Of a DNA stretch of 64,000 nt, positions 50,501-58,983 are shown one piece after another. The notes under the pieces are model-generated. The model saw only the letters and a program-made list of their open reading frames with translations, made no database searches and was not told the origin of the DNA. The first letter of the stretch is position 1; the number at the start of each line of letters is the position of its first letter. Where the stretch lies: positions 1 to 64,000 of the forward strand of contig NZ_LMAH01000009.1 of assembly GCF_001507335.1 (NCBI RefSeq), written 5' to 3'. The position numbers and the translations under genes were made by a program. Source of the DNA: Chryseobacterium sp. JAH. Lineage in GTDB: Bacteria; Bacteroidota; Bacteroidia; Flavobacteriales; Weeksellaceae.

Positions 50501-53228
50501 ATTGATCGGTTACAGCAAATCCGGAATCGAATCTGAGGTACAGATTGACGAATTATTTGCCAAACTGGAAGAATTTAAACAAATTGAAAATCAACTGACG
50601 AATCAGAATTTTGCTACGGTCACACATTCCGTAACTCCTTATTTCAACGGTCGTTCTTATGATGTTTTAGCGATTGAAAAAGACTTCAACATTATTCAGA
50701 TTGCGAAAGATTTAGGTCAAAAAACAGGAATTCAGAATTTTCAGATTTGGCTGAAAGAATTTTTAAATACAACGGGAACTCAGCAAAATCTACCTGATTT
50801 CATCAATCAAATTAAAAATTTTCAGGAAAGCAGAATAAGCCTGCTAGATTATGTATCTGAAATTCCTAAAAGTGATGAACTCAAAAATATCATTCAAAAC
50901 ATCGACCAGCTCGACAATTGGGTTAACTATAATGTTTTAAAAGCTAAGGCTAAAGATCTGGAACTTGATTGGTTTATTCAATTTTTGGAACAAGATTTAC
51001 TTGACACCAATTCGATCGAACAGGAATTTGAGAAAATCATTCATCTGAATTTATTTATCAAAACCATTTATAAATTCGAGACACTCAACAGTTTTGATGC
51101 CGATATTTACGAATCTCAGATTCAGCAGTATAAAGATCTTCACAAAGAATTTACACAGCTGACGAAAAACCAATTGATTCTTAAACTGAGCGACAGAATC
51201 CCAAATTTTGTGCAGGAAGCCGCTCAAAGTTCAGAAATTGGAATTTTACAAAAAGCCATCCGAAACAAAGGCAGAGGTTTGTCAATCAGAAAATTATTTG
51301 ACCAGATTCCGGGACTGATTCCCCGTCTGAAACCGTGTATGCTGATGAGCCCGATTTCTGTGGCGCAGTATTTTGATGTCAATCAGGAGCATTTTGATCT
51401 GGTGATATTTGACGAAGCGTCGCAGTTACCGACATCTGAAGCCATCAGTGCTTTGGCAAGAGCAAAACAGGCAATTATTGTAGGTGACCCAAAACAGATG
51501 CCACCGACTAGTTTTTTCTCCTCTTCAAAAATTGACGAAGACAATATGGAACTGGAAGATCTTGAAAGCATTCTGGATGACTGTCTCGCCCTTTCCATTC
51601 CTTCAAATTACTTGTTGAGACATTACCGAAGCAAGCATGAAAGCCTGATCTCATTCAGCAATGAACATTTTTACGACAATAAACTGCTCACGTTTCCATC
51701 GCCGGATGACCTGAGTAGAAAAGTTACCTTTGAGTTTGTTGACGGATTTTACGACAAGGGAAAAACGCGCACCAATATCAACGAAGCACAGGCGATTATT
51801 GACTACATCAAAAACCATTTCCAAATCAAGATTAAAAAATCAATTGGTGTGGTAACATTCAGTCAGACTCAGCAGAATCTGATTGAAGATCTGTTGCAGA
51901 AATTATTTCAGGAAAATCCTCATCTGGAAGAGTTTTCAATGAATAGTACAGAACCGATTTTCATTAAAAATCTTGAAAATGTACAGGGTGACGAAAGAGA
52001 TATTATTTTGTTTTCTGTGGGTTACGGACCGGATGAAGACGGAAAAGTTTCGATGAATTTCGGACCACTGAACCGTGACGGAGGATGGCGAAGACTGAAT
52101 GTTGCCGTGACCAGAGCGCGGTATGAGATGAAAGTTTTCTCTTCCTTAAAAGGTGATCAGATCGATTTGAACCGCACTAATGCTGAAGGCGTAAAAGGTC
52201 TGAAAAACTTCCTGAATTTCTCGGAAAAAGGAATGATGAATCAAAATACGACGGTTCAGAATCAAAATAAAAAATCAATTGTCAGTTCGATCGCTCAATT
52301 TTTGGAAACTCACGGTCTGAAAGCCAAAACCAATATCGGAACGTCAGATTATAAGGTTGATATAGGAATTATCGGCCCGGAGAATGAAAATGAATACCTT
52401 CTTGCCATTTTGGTAGACAGTGAAAATTATTTTAAAATCAGTACCACCAACGACCGTGAGCTTCTTGCTCCAAGCGTCCTGAAAGGTCTTGGCTGGAACG
52501 TCTTCAGAATCTGGACATTGGACTGGATTAAAAATAAGGAGAAAATTGTAGCGGAGATCAAAACGTTGCTCGAACAAATTAAAAACAATGTAAAAATACA
52601 AGAGGAAGAGATTGCTGAAATTGAGATCGCAGTAAAAAACAGCCTGAGCGAAGTTGAAGATGAAGAAATCATCTCTTCGGGCCAGCCTTATATTTCTGCT
52701 GAAATCGCTTCAAACCCCGCCGCAAATTCGGAATCGGTGTATTATCCTGAAAACAGAAATCTTCTGCGCAGTCAGATCATCAAAATCATTGACACTGAAG
52801 CTCCTATCAGCCAAAATGTTTTATTCAGAAAAATGCTGAAACTTTGGAATTCAAGAGCCGGCGTAAAGGTGACCGGATATTTAGATGAAATATTGACCTC
52901 TATTCCGGACATCACGGTGACTGAAAAATATCAGAAAATTTATTGGTCAGAAAATATCAAGCCTAAAAGCATAAGCTATTACCGAAATAACTCCATAGAA
53001 AAAAGAACTATTGAAGATATTGCACCTGAAGAAATTTCGGTTGCCATCATGGAAATTATGCAATCGAATCTAAGCGTTGAAAAAGATGAATTAATCAGGA
53101 TGACTGCGAGATTGTTTGGTTTTCTGAAGGTCGGTGCACAGATTGATGCAGTGGTGATGTTTTGTGTGGATGAGTTGATTGGAAAAGGATTGCTTTTGGA
53201 GAACGAGGGAAGGATTGTTTTGGTTTAA
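47532..53228 (+). CDS. Giant DUF4011-type SF1 helicase with transglutaminase-like, Vsr-like and DUF3320 domains
   Basis: A 1898-residue protein in one frame. From the N-terminus: a transglutaminase-like cysteine-protease fold with a possible triad C220, H246, D259 (FGNCIDISLL, KGHAFVGVW); a DUF4011 signature (WERKLLDLSLRNNLLNL, about 381); SF1 helicase motifs Walker A GPPGTGKS (686-693), a long helical insert, Walker B DEAS (1294-1297), GDPKQMPP (about 1318) and RLNVAVTRAR (about 1520); a Vsr/MTES_1575-like nuclease segment (about 1590-1670, LGWNVFRIWTLDW); and a C-terminal DUF3320 domain. Such helicase-nuclease fusions are found in defence islands, so nucleic-acid surveillance is likely but unproven. 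Next gene follows 9 bp later. Confidence 0.88.
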   Translation: MNQIIPFDLQIQHNSYINYTFVLNKYNFLEKISFREVMEDLENLNLQISSSLGIFETYNVYIDQLKKDSLYKISLFNFVFDNALLKSLSEKDVDTITVEVLQNNESLFRQNFSIEVLPVDYCGGLQSYPQLLASYVTPNNSLIYKIKSDAIKILEQNNLNPSFEAYQSKDKERVLQMVSAIYKSIQNLELIYSSMPPSFEKSGQRIRLIDQVLETKFGNCIDISLLFAACLEAINLNPILLITKGHAFVGVWLDDQRFDAMVNFDQAAISKRIASGIKEIALIESTHLCKGSSLPFKQAMNSAEKQIMDSSNFLLSIDLKNARSNGISPLPLLKTENVFNDDLKINSQVNTDDLDDDFEMGTLYNDLELTDTSNLTKHKIWERKLLDLSLRNNLLNLRFTKSMLQLVDYKVNLLEDSLADGKAFTIHPNNNQPVLRKYNLYHEPLHSSQPLFQLADDEFKYNKILTYYHQDDLDAILTNLYRTSKLAEEENGKSTLYLGIGLLKWYEPKNIDIPRYAPILLIPVELSRKSVNSKFMLRSREEETMINITLLEYLKQEFKFNLNSLETLPTDDYGVDVPKVLAIIRNAILNLEGWDVLEQMVLGTFSFNKLILWQDISKYSEEIQKSSIVKSLIDGKLSETLETVEMDAESLENMSASELMLPISTDNSQLNAVKNAHQNKTFILHGPPGTGKSQTITNIIADALANDKKVLFVAAKKAALDVVHSRLENIGLGAFCLELHSNKSKKSDVLKQFEKTLEVPKYQINANFAEEAKRLDERKLELGKYINQLHKKFKIGWSLFDTVSYLETHQIKMDDRFMIESPLENIDWTTWNGWKDWLIPFAAIVQKIGQPSSHPLRLIKTESHQYENKNLILGAVNQYLNKENSALKIKQDLQLEHSDNNSVTDLLEFLHSNSVKSHLLDISFDETQTNLFKNWLTQQDLLQKIENQIAVQFNSGIFTIDIQPLNILWNQAKHTWFIPKWFKQRKVKQQLIGYSKSGIESEVQIDELFAKLEEFKQIENQLTNQNFATVTHSVTPYFNGRSYDVLAIEKDFNIIQIAKDLGQKTGIQNFQIWLKEFLNTTGTQQNLPDFINQIKNFQESRISLLDYVSEIPKSDELKNIIQNIDQLDNWVNYNVLKAKAKDLELDWFIQFLEQDLLDTNSIEQEFEKIIHLNLFIKTIYKFETLNSFDADIYESQIQQYKDLHKEFTQLTKNQLILKLSDRIPNFVQEAAQSSEIGILQKAIRNKGRGLSIRKLFDQIPGLIPRLKPCMLMSPISVAQYFDVNQEHFDLVIFDEASQLPTSEAISALARAKQAIIVGDPKQMPPTSFFSSSKIDEDNMELEDLESILDDCLALSIPSNYLLRHYRSKHESLISFSNEHFYDNKLLTFPSPDDLSRKVTFEFVDGFYDKGKTRTNINEAQAIIDYIKNHFQIKIKKSIGVVTFSQTQQNLIEDLLQKLFQENPHLEEFSMNSTEPIFIKNLENVQGDERDIILFSVGYGPDEDGKVSMNFGPLNRDGGWRRLNVAVTRARYEMKVFSSLKGDQIDLNRTNAEGVKGLKNFLNFSEKGMMNQNTTVQNQNKKSIVSSIAQFLETHGLKAKTNIGTSDYKVDIGIIGPENENEYLLAILVDSENYFKISTTNDRELLAPSVLKGLGWNVFRIWTLDWIKNKEKIVAEIKTLLEQIKNNVKIQEEEIAEIEIAVKNSLSEVEDEEIISSGQPYISAEIASNPAANSESVYYPENRNLLRSQIIKIIDTEAPISQNVLFRKMLKLWNSRAGVKVTGYLDEILTSIPDITVTEKYQKIYWSENIKPKSISYYRNNSIEKRTIEDIAPEEISVAIMEIMQSNLSVEKDELIRMTARLFGFLKVGAQIDAVVMFCVDELIGKGLLLENEGRIVLV

Positions 53229-53237
53229 AAAAAATAA

Positions 53238-54020
53238 ATGGAAATTGACAACAATCTAAAAATTCTAAGAGTCAAACTACGATGTAATTCTAAGAAAATT
53301 ATTGAAGACATTATTAATCGGAATGTTTTATTAAATGATAAGGATAAAAAATTAAACGACGAAATTTGTCTTTTTTGTGCCAGTTTAAATGACTTAACTA
53401 AAGAACATGTCTTACCTAAATGGACATTTGAAAACTGTACTACAAAATTCTTTGTCACAGATGTAAATGGGAGCCGACAGAAGTATAACAAAACAACTGT
53501 ACCAGTTTGTGCAGAATGCAACAACAGTCTATTAGGAAGTATTGAAAGCCATATTATCTCTATTTTAAAAGGCACCGATTTGTCAAATTCATATTATAAT
53601 GGTGAGCAATTGCAGAATATAATTCGCTGGCTGGAAATTATTGAATATAAATTTCAATTGTTAGAAATTAGAAGAAGGTTCAATAGAGCAAAATCCTCAG
53701 AATATATTGACTATTTAAAAAACATTCCCATTTCAATAATGAGAGAAGAAATCAATTACTCTCCTTCCATAGCAATTTCTCAGATCAGACTAGCTCAAAA
53801 ACGTGTAACTACCAAATCCAAGATGAAGAATTTAAATTCTCTGGTAGTTTTTAAAACAGTAAATAAACATTTTCATTTCTTCCATCATTTAGATGATTTT
53901 ATTTTTATTGAATTACCAAAATTTCGGGTTGCACTATTTTATTTTTACACACGTACTTTTGATGATAACGAACAAGCCAAAGATGAAGCAACGAAAATAA
54001 TTAAGAGATTCTATAATTAG
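53238..54020 (+). CDS. HNH-like zinc-binding nuclease candidate
   Basis: A 260-residue protein. Residues 44-96 have two Cys-x-x-Cys pairs (C44/C47 and C91/C94) bracketing KEHVLPKW (E56-H57), with CAECNNSLLG after the second pair, as in HNH/Zn-ribbon endonucleases of the EHVxPKW type. The following 160 residues are mostly helical with no recognised motif. The frame starts 9 bp after the giant helicase stop, so it is probably cotranscribed and may be its partner nuclease. Alternative: a DNA- or RNA-binding zinc protein without nuclease activity. Confidence 0.7.
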   Translation: MEIDNNLKILRVKLRCNSKKIIEDIINRNVLLNDKDKKLNDEICLFCASLNDLTKEHVLPKWTFENCTTKFFVTDVNGSRQKYNKTTVPVCAECNNSLLGSIESHIISILKGTDLSNSYYNGEQLQNIIRWLEIIEYKFQLLEIRRRFNRAKSSEYIDYLKNIPISIMREEINYSPSIAISQIRLAQKRVTTKSKMKNLNSLVVFKTVNKHFHFFHHLDDFIFIELPKFRVALFYFYTRTFDDNEQAKDEATKIIKRFYN

Positions 54021-54036
54021 CATAAACTTATAAAAA

Positions 54037-54336
54037 ATGCCAGACAAAAAAGAAAAAGAAAGACGCAGACAGATTCAAAAAGAATTGCATGAAAAGGCTC
54101 AAAAGGAATTTGAAGAAAGTCTTCCGATTTCAAGAGAACTATTTTTAGATTTGTTTGATGCTTTGAATCAGGAACTTGAAAAAAATGGTTGCGACGACAG
54201 TTTAAAGCTGACAAAGCAATTTTTAGAAACAAACCAAGTTCAAAATACCGATAAGGTTGAAAAATTCCTGAAAGAAAACGGAGGTTTTTGTGATTGTGAA
54301 GTACTTTATAATGTGGAAGAAAAATTTGAAAATTAA
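54037..54336 (+). CDS. Small DUF2695 protein
   Basis: A 99-residue acidic/lysine-rich protein beginning with a long charged helix (KEKERRRQIQKELHEKA). The DUF2695 signature is visible in SRELFLDLFDALNQELEKNG, CDDSLKLTKQFL and the C-terminal FLKENGGFCDCEVLYNVEE. Function unknown. It starts 16 bp after the HNH gene and could be the third gene of the helicase unit, although DUF2695 genes also occur alone. Confidence 0.75.
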   Translation: MPDKKEKERRRQIQKELHEKAQKEFEESLPISRELFLDLFDALNQELEKNGCDDSLKLTKQFLETNQVQNTDKVEKFLKENGGFCDCEVLYNVEEKFEN

Positions 54337-54373
54337 ATTCAATGCATAAAAAATGATTAAGAACATCGTTCAA

Positions 54374-55462
54374 ATGAAAAAAATCATAAGTATTCTTTTA
54401 TTGATATTAAGTGTTTCCTGCCTTTTTGCGCAAGTTCCGGATCTTGAAAAGGCGAAACGGAAATATTTTCAGTCCAACGTAATCAGCTATAAAACTACAG
54501 CATATTATCCCAATCCTGACACAGATGAGATGTCCGTTATCAATGTTTTATATACCATTTACAAACCTCAGAATAAAGATTTTGAATTTTACAGCAAAAA
54601 TGAAAGTTCAGAAGAGTTTTACAAATATGGTTTGTATCATGCAGTGAACCATGCCGAAAAAACCATTTATGAATACGAGAAAAGAGAGAATCAAAATTCA
54701 GCGATCTCATCTTCGCGACTCAGGCAATTCGGCCCCACCACTCTGCTCAAAAAGAAATGGAAATTTATTGATGAAACCGTAATCGACGGGAAAAGTCATA
54801 CGCATTATTCAACCATTGAAAGCATCAATCATTATGAAGGAAAAGAGATAAAGGTTGAGTTTCACATATACATTTCAGGCAATTTCACGCTGACTAAATT
54901 TGAAAGAAAAAGTTTCGTTGGCGGAAAACTGGGGCAGACGGTCACCTTTCTGTTCAGCAACTATATTTTCTCTGATAGAATCACCAATCTCAAAGTCGTT
55001 CTTCCGAAAAATTATGCGTTGAAATATTTTGAACGACAGGATTCTCTGCATCCATTAGCTAAAAATTCAAAAGCTCCGGAATTCGAGGTATTCGACATGA
55101 AACGTCAGAAGATTACTTTTAAAGATAAAAAAGAGAAGCAGACTCTTTTACTGTTTTCCTCTACCCACTGTGGCTATTCGAAAGCAATCACAGATTATCT
55201 CCTGAGCTCAGATTTTAACCTCAATCCTAGTGTTGAAATCATCAACATTTTTGGTTCAGATTCAAAAGTATCTGTCACACGATATTTCCTCAATAAGGAA
55301 GTGAAATTCTCTGTAATTGCCGATCAGAAAAATCTGGAAAAACAATACGGAATCAACGGCTATCCAGTTCTTTTTCTCATTAACGAGGACGGATTTATTT
55401 CCGCAACGATGGATGGTACTACAGAAATTTTTCCATTTTTGAAAAGTTTAAACAACAAATAA
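54374..55462 (+). CDS. Exported protein with thioredoxin-like C-terminal domain (CxxS)
   Basis: The ATG at 54374 gives 362 residues with a clean signal peptide (MKKIISILLLILSVSCLFAQ); the frame opens seven codons earlier. The first about 230 residues form an unknown beta-rich domain. The last about 130 form a TlpA-like thioredoxin fold beginning APEFEVFDMKRQKITFKDK. The active-site position reads HCGYS, so the second cysteine of CxxC is replaced by serine. The protein could therefore act as an isomerase or glutathionylation-type enzyme rather than a reductant, or have a structural role. A small exported protein gene follows. Confidence 0.82.
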   Translation: MKKIISILLLILSVSCLFAQVPDLEKAKRKYFQSNVISYKTTAYYPNPDTDEMSVINVLYTIYKPQNKDFEFYSKNESSEEFYKYGLYHAVNHAEKTIYEYEKRENQNSAISSSRLRQFGPTTLLKKKWKFIDETVIDGKSHTHYSTIESINHYEGKEIKVEFHIYISGNFTLTKFERKSFVGGKLGQTVTFLFSNYIFSDRITNLKVVLPKNYALKYFERQDSLHPLAKNSKAPEFEVFDMKRQKITFKDKKEKQTLLLFSSTHCGYSKAITDYLLSSDFNLNPSVEIINIFGSDSKVSVTRYFLNKEVKFSVIADQKNLEKQYGINGYPVLFLINEDGFISATMDGTTEIFPFLKSLNNK

Positions 55463-55507
55463 AAAACTATTGAAATTTTCACTAAATTGAGAAACAATTT
55501 AACATAT

Positions 55508-55822
55508 ATGAAACTAAATTTAAGCTTTTTACTGATCTTCATTTTCACCATTTTTTCTGCTCAAAAAAAGGCGTCGGATACGGCAGCCATCTCACAAAGC
55601 AATAAAAATCAAATTCTTTCTGAAAAGGTGATGAAAACGAATGAAACTACTGAGCAAAAAAAAATTTCTTTTGAGCAACAAAAAGACACTGCTACACTCG
55701 TACAAAATATAGATATCGTCCGCGAAATTAATGCTGTTTTAAATTATAAAGTCAACCGTGTCTGGCGAAAAGATTTATACTGCTTTGCCTGTGAAAATTA
55801 TGTTTCAGGAAAAACTGCATAG
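55508..55822 (+). CDS. Small exported protein of unknown function
   Basis: The ATG at 55508 gives 104 residues with a signal peptide (MKLNLSFLLIFIFTIFSAQ). The rest is polar and probably helical, with a C-terminal YCFACENYVSG holding two cysteines in CFAC, a possible CxxC. A TTG at 55487 would add seven residues and is less likely. It follows the thioredoxin-like gene by 45 bp, and the CxxC beside a CxxS thioredoxin is suggestive, but no family is recognised. Confidence 0.55.
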   Translation: MKLNLSFLLIFIFTIFSAQKKASDTAAISQSNKNQILSEKVMKTNETTEQKKISFEQQKDTATLVQNIDIVREINAVLNYKVNRVWRKDLYCFACENYVSGKTA

Positions 55823-55842
55823 GTAGAATTGATAACAAAAAC

Positions 55843-57645
55843 TTACTTGATATCTGTCACTTCACCTTTTTTAAAATCAATTTTAAAATAATCTGCAGGA
55901 TCTCCCGAAGACAGTTTATTTAAAGTCGTAAAAAATATTTTCAGCTGCTTAAGAAACGCATCATCAGTATTCAATTTTTCGAAATTTTGGTGCAAAATTT
56001 TGAACTGAGAAAGTCGTTTTTCAGAAATATCTTTCTTTGCCAGATCGTCGGCAGATTGCAATTGATAAAGATTCAGTAAGGCATCTTCAAAATTCCAATC
56101 TTTAAATTTCTTTGAATTTTTGTCTGATCCCTTTTTGTTCTGACTTAAAAAAAGCAGATCTTCCCCGGAAAGTTGAGACGCCTTCTCTATAAAATCTTCA
56201 GGCCAGTCTGATGGAACAAATCTCAGCCGCACCAATTCTTTTAAATGAAATAAAGTGAAATCGTGATAATTTTTTGTTTTCAGAATATCAATATTCCAAA
56301 TGTCTTTCGTTTTTTGACTTTTTAAAACTTCATATTCTTTTTTGTACAAAGGAAAGAGTTCATCAAAGCGGGGAACTTTTGTAACAGAAACTGTTTCTAC
56401 CTCAAAATTTGTGGATGAATTAACAGTGAGAATTTTATATCCCGGCAGATAAGCTGCTAACGATGGAACCTGAATATTGACCAGCATTTTTCCGTTTTTA
56501 AACTTTTTGATCCCAGTATCATTGATATGCATGTGACCTGCAAAATGAATTTTCAGTCCTGCATCTGCAAAAACCTCAGCCACGTGATCATTCGGCACTC
56601 TCTCGAGCTGCCATTTTCTTTCACCCAATAAATTTTTCAGATCATCAGAAGCTCCGTCATTATAATCCAACATTGGGTAATGGGTAAAAGCTATTAGAAC
56701 TTTCTTGTTTTTCTCCGCTTCTTTTGAAATGTTTTTTATCCAATCAATAAGATGTTTTTTATTTGACAATACATTATTGTATCCCACGGAAGCGCCATGA
56801 AAATTATCCGGATCTTTTGAATTTCCATTATTGTCTTTTGGTAAATAGGTGTTCCCGTCAATCGCCAGAAGCCAAATCCCTTCTACAGGTTCTACCACAT
56901 ATGTGAAATCGGGAACCATAAAACCCGGACTGACTTCATACATCCTCTGCGAATACTCTGAACTTTTTAAAGCATTTTTAAACGTATAATTTTGATAAGA
57001 AACATCATCAAAAGGCGTCTGCCAAAACAAGTCTTTTTCATTCGGAGTGAAACCAAAATCCTTAAGACTATTCAAAATTTCAAGATAGCCGGACATGGCA
57101 ATATCTTTTGTTATGACCGTTTCCTGACTATTATTTTTCACTAAACTTTTTTCACTGAAAACATTTAACGGACTTCCTTTTTCACCCAAAAAATCAGATT
57201 TCCCTCCATCCTTACGAAACGGACTCACAGGATCATGATTTCCGGTCGTGATAAAAAATCTCATTCCATATTTTTCCTGATATTCATGGAGTATTTTTCT
57301 AAGTCCACGGAGATTATATTCCTGTCCGTCATCGGTATAATCGCCCGGTAACGCAACTATTTTAATTCCTTTTTTTGCAACATCCTCCAAGGCCGCCAGA
57401 AATGCAAAATAATTTTCATTAAAAATCCTTGTAGACCGCAGCTGCGAATCCATCGTTCTCAGTACGGTTTTCTGTTTGGTTTTTGAATTTTCAACACCTT
57501 TGAATTCATTATCCGAGAAATCTCCATACAAATCCTGAAAATGTACATCTGCCAAAAAAGCGATCTGAAATGATTTTTTCTGAGCATCAATTGAGGAAAA
57601 TAAAAATACGAAAAGAATAAAAATATATTGGAAAGGCTTCGTCAA
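55843..57645 (-). CDS. Calcineurin-like metallophosphoesterase, exported
   Basis: A 600-residue protein with a signal peptide (1-22). The phosphoesterase metal motifs are in order: LADVHFQD (D33, H35), ALPGDYTDDG, ITTGNHDPVSPF, FTHYPML and FAGHMHINDTG. The fold occupies roughly residues 25-400; the remaining 200 helical residues are of unknown role. Substrate not determinable; sphingomyelinase-like or nucleotidase-type activities are known for exported relatives. Monocistronic by spacing, converging with the small exported protein gene. Confidence 0.9.
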   Translation of the reverse strand: MTKPFQYIFILFVFLFSSIDAQKKSFQIAFLADVHFQDLYGDFSDNEFKGVENSKTKQKTVLRTMDSQLRSTRIFNENYFAFLAALEDVAKKGIKIVALPGDYTDDGQEYNLRGLRKILHEYQEKYGMRFFITTGNHDPVSPFRKDGGKSDFLGEKGSPLNVFSEKSLVKNNSQETVITKDIAMSGYLEILNSLKDFGFTPNEKDLFWQTPFDDVSYQNYTFKNALKSSEYSQRMYEVSPGFMVPDFTYVVEPVEGIWLLAIDGNTYLPKDNNGNSKDPDNFHGASVGYNNVLSNKKHLIDWIKNISKEAEKNKKVLIAFTHYPMLDYNDGASDDLKNLLGERKWQLERVPNDHVAEVFADAGLKIHFAGHMHINDTGIKKFKNGKMLVNIQVPSLAAYLPGYKILTVNSSTNFEVETVSVTKVPRFDELFPLYKKEYEVLKSQKTKDIWNIDILKTKNYHDFTLFHLKELVRLRFVPSDWPEDFIEKASQLSGEDLLFLSQNKKGSDKNSKKFKDWNFEDALLNLYQLQSADDLAKKDISEKRLSQFKILHQNFEKLNTDDAFLKQLKIFFTTLNKLSSGDPADYFKIDFKKGEVTDIK

Positions 57646-57951
57646 AACTGAAAATTTTAATCTTTAAAAATACTGTTTTAACAACAACAGAATGTTGCCT
57701 AAAGTTTATGTTTACTTTAAGATTATTTAAACTTAAAAAACCTTCACTTTAGTAACCAACTCATTATCAACATATAAAAACGCTGGTTATAAACAACAAT
57801 TTTATTATATAAAATTATACTTCCTGCACTCACTGTTATCTAATACGGGTATGCCTTTTTACGTGTCTTTAAATATGGGAAAGAAACTCGAGTGAATTTA
57901 GAATTGTTAGGTTAAAAAGATTGATTGTGCCCAAATTGCAACATATAAAAC
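57646..57951. other. Intergenic region before the tRNA terminator
   Basis: AT-rich, presumably holding the metallophosphoesterase promoter. No open frame, repeat or RNA gene was recognised. Confidence 0.5.
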
Positions 57952-57983
57952 AAAAAAAAGCACCTACATTTCTGTAAGTGCTT
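57952..57983 (-). terminator. Terminator of the tRNA transcript
   Basis: On the minus strand AGCACTTACA, loop GAAA, TGTAGGTGCT, then a run of eight T. One G-T pair in a 10 bp stem. It lies 12 bp behind the tRNA. Confidence 0.85.
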
Positions 57984-57994
57984 GATTTTAAAAG

Positions 57995-58068
57995 TGGTCC
58001 CACCTGGGCTCGAACCAGGGACCACCTGATTATGAGTCAGGTGCTCTAACCAACTGAGCTATAGGACC
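57995..58068 (-). tRNA. tRNA with CAT anticodon (Met elongator or Ile2)
   Basis: Read on the minus strand a complete cloverleaf of 74 bases: acceptor GGTCCTA with TGGGACC and discriminator A, D-arm AGCTCAGTTGGTTAGAGCA, anticodon stem CCTGA, loop CTCATAA, TCAGG, and T-arm with GGTTCGAGCC. No CCA is encoded. The anticodon is CAT. Whether it is elongator tRNA-Met or an Ile2 tRNA whose C34 becomes lysidine cannot be decided by eye; the D-arm is that of a non-initiator, since initiators have C1-A72 type mismatches. It has its own promoter and terminator. Confidence 0.93.
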
Positions 58069-58095
58069 TCAAAATTTGGTTAAATTTTGTGTTTG

Positions 58096-58126
58096 CAAAA
58101 ATAGTAAATTTTCTTGCACTACAAAA
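58096..58126 (-). promoter_or_regulatory. Bacteroidetes-type promoter of the tRNA
   Basis: On the minus strand TTTTG (-33) and TATTTTTG (-7, consensus TAnnTTTG) are separated by 18 bases. The -7 element lies 28 bases before the tRNA 5' end, so the transcript would carry a leader of about 20 bases. Confidence 0.7.
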
Positions 58127-58130
58127 TTTT

Positions 58131-58529
58131 TTATACCTTTTCTTGGCAAAGTTCTACCAACACTCCGTTTGTAGATTTAGGATGAAGGAAGACAACCAAT
58201 TTATTATCAGCACCTTCTTTCGGTTCTTCGGATATAAACTGAAAGCCTTCTTTTTTTAATCTTGCAATTTCTTTTAATATATCTTCCACCCCAAATGCCA
58301 AATGATGAATACCTTCCGCTTTCTTTTCTATAAATTTAGAAATTGCACTATCAGTACTGCTAGCCTCAAGCAACTCTATTTTACTTTCACCTGTTTTATA
58401 AAAAGATGTCGTAACACCTTCTCTCTCTACGCTTTCTTTTTTGTACGATTCTTTCCCTAGAAGCCTTGAAAACAGATTATCAGACATTTCCAAAGATTTC
58501 ACAGCGATACCGACATGCTCTAATTTCAT
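58131..58529 (-). CDS. mce: Methylmalonyl-CoA epimerase
   Basis: Interconverts (2R)- and (2S)-methylmalonyl-CoA in propionate/succinate metabolism. The 132-residue vicinal-oxygen-chelate protein has the family length and the metal-binding beta-alpha-beta-beta-beta repeats: LEHVGIAVKSLEM, SKIELLEASS, GIHHLAFGVEDI and GVLVELCQE. Divergent from rbfA. Other VOC-family members (glyoxalase I) are shorter on the KIELLEA motif, so the epimerase call is good. Confidence 0.92.
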   Translation of the reverse strand: MKLEHVGIAVKSLEMSDNLFSRLLGKESYKKESVEREGVTTSFYKTGESKIELLEASSTDSAISKFIEKKAEGIHHLAFGVEDILKEIARLKKEGFQFISEEPKEGADNKLVVFLHPKSTNGVLVELCQEKV

Positions 58530-58601
58530 AATAATTCAATATAATTAAACGTGAATTTGATTGTTATACAATATTCAAATCCACAATTCAAACAAAAGTA
58601 C

Positions 58602-58609
58602 TAAATTTG
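58602..58609 (+). promoter_or_regulatory. -7 element before rbfA
   Basis: TAAATTTG fits TAnnTTTG exactly. It ends 8 bp before the rbfA ATG at 58618, so transcription would start almost at the start codon. No -33 partner at the proper distance was found. Confidence 0.4.
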
Positions 58610-58617
58610 CACAAATT

Positions 58618-58977
58618 ATGGAAAGTAACAGACAAAGAAAAGTAGCGCAGATTATACAGGAAGATTTTGCAGAATTATTCCGCAAGCAGTCAGCAGAAAG
58701 CAAACAGAGCTTTTTGGTGTCGGTTTCTGATGTGAAGATATCACCAGATTTAGGGGTTGCTAAAATTTATTTAAGCATTTTCCCTCAGGAATTCAGAAGT
58801 TCAATCATGAAAGAGATTGAAATCAATAAAGCACAATACAGAAATTTTCTTGGTCAGAAAATGGCTAAGCAGGTACGTGTAATTCCTCAGCTTAACTTCT
58901 ACCTAGACACCGCTCTGGATGACGTAGAAAAAATTGAAAAAGAACTCAGAGGCGAAGGCGACAATCCTGTATTGTAA
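58618..58977 (+). CDS. rbfA: Ribosome-binding factor A
   Basis: Assists late maturation of the 30S subunit by binding near the 5' end of 16S rRNA. The 120-residue protein has the single KH-like fold: RQRKVAQIIQEDFAELFRKQ at the start, DVKISPDLGVAKIYLSIFP in the middle, and LNFYLDTALDDVEKIEKELR at the end. The ATG at 58618 is preferred; the frame opens 57 bp earlier without protein-like sequence. Confidence 0.94.
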   Translation: MESNRQRKVAQIIQEDFAELFRKQSAESKQSFLVSVSDVKISPDLGVAKIYLSIFPQEFRSSIMKEIEINKAQYRNFLGQKMAKQVRVIPQLNFYLDTALDDVEKIEKELRGEGDNPVL

Positions 58978-58983
58978 ACCATC

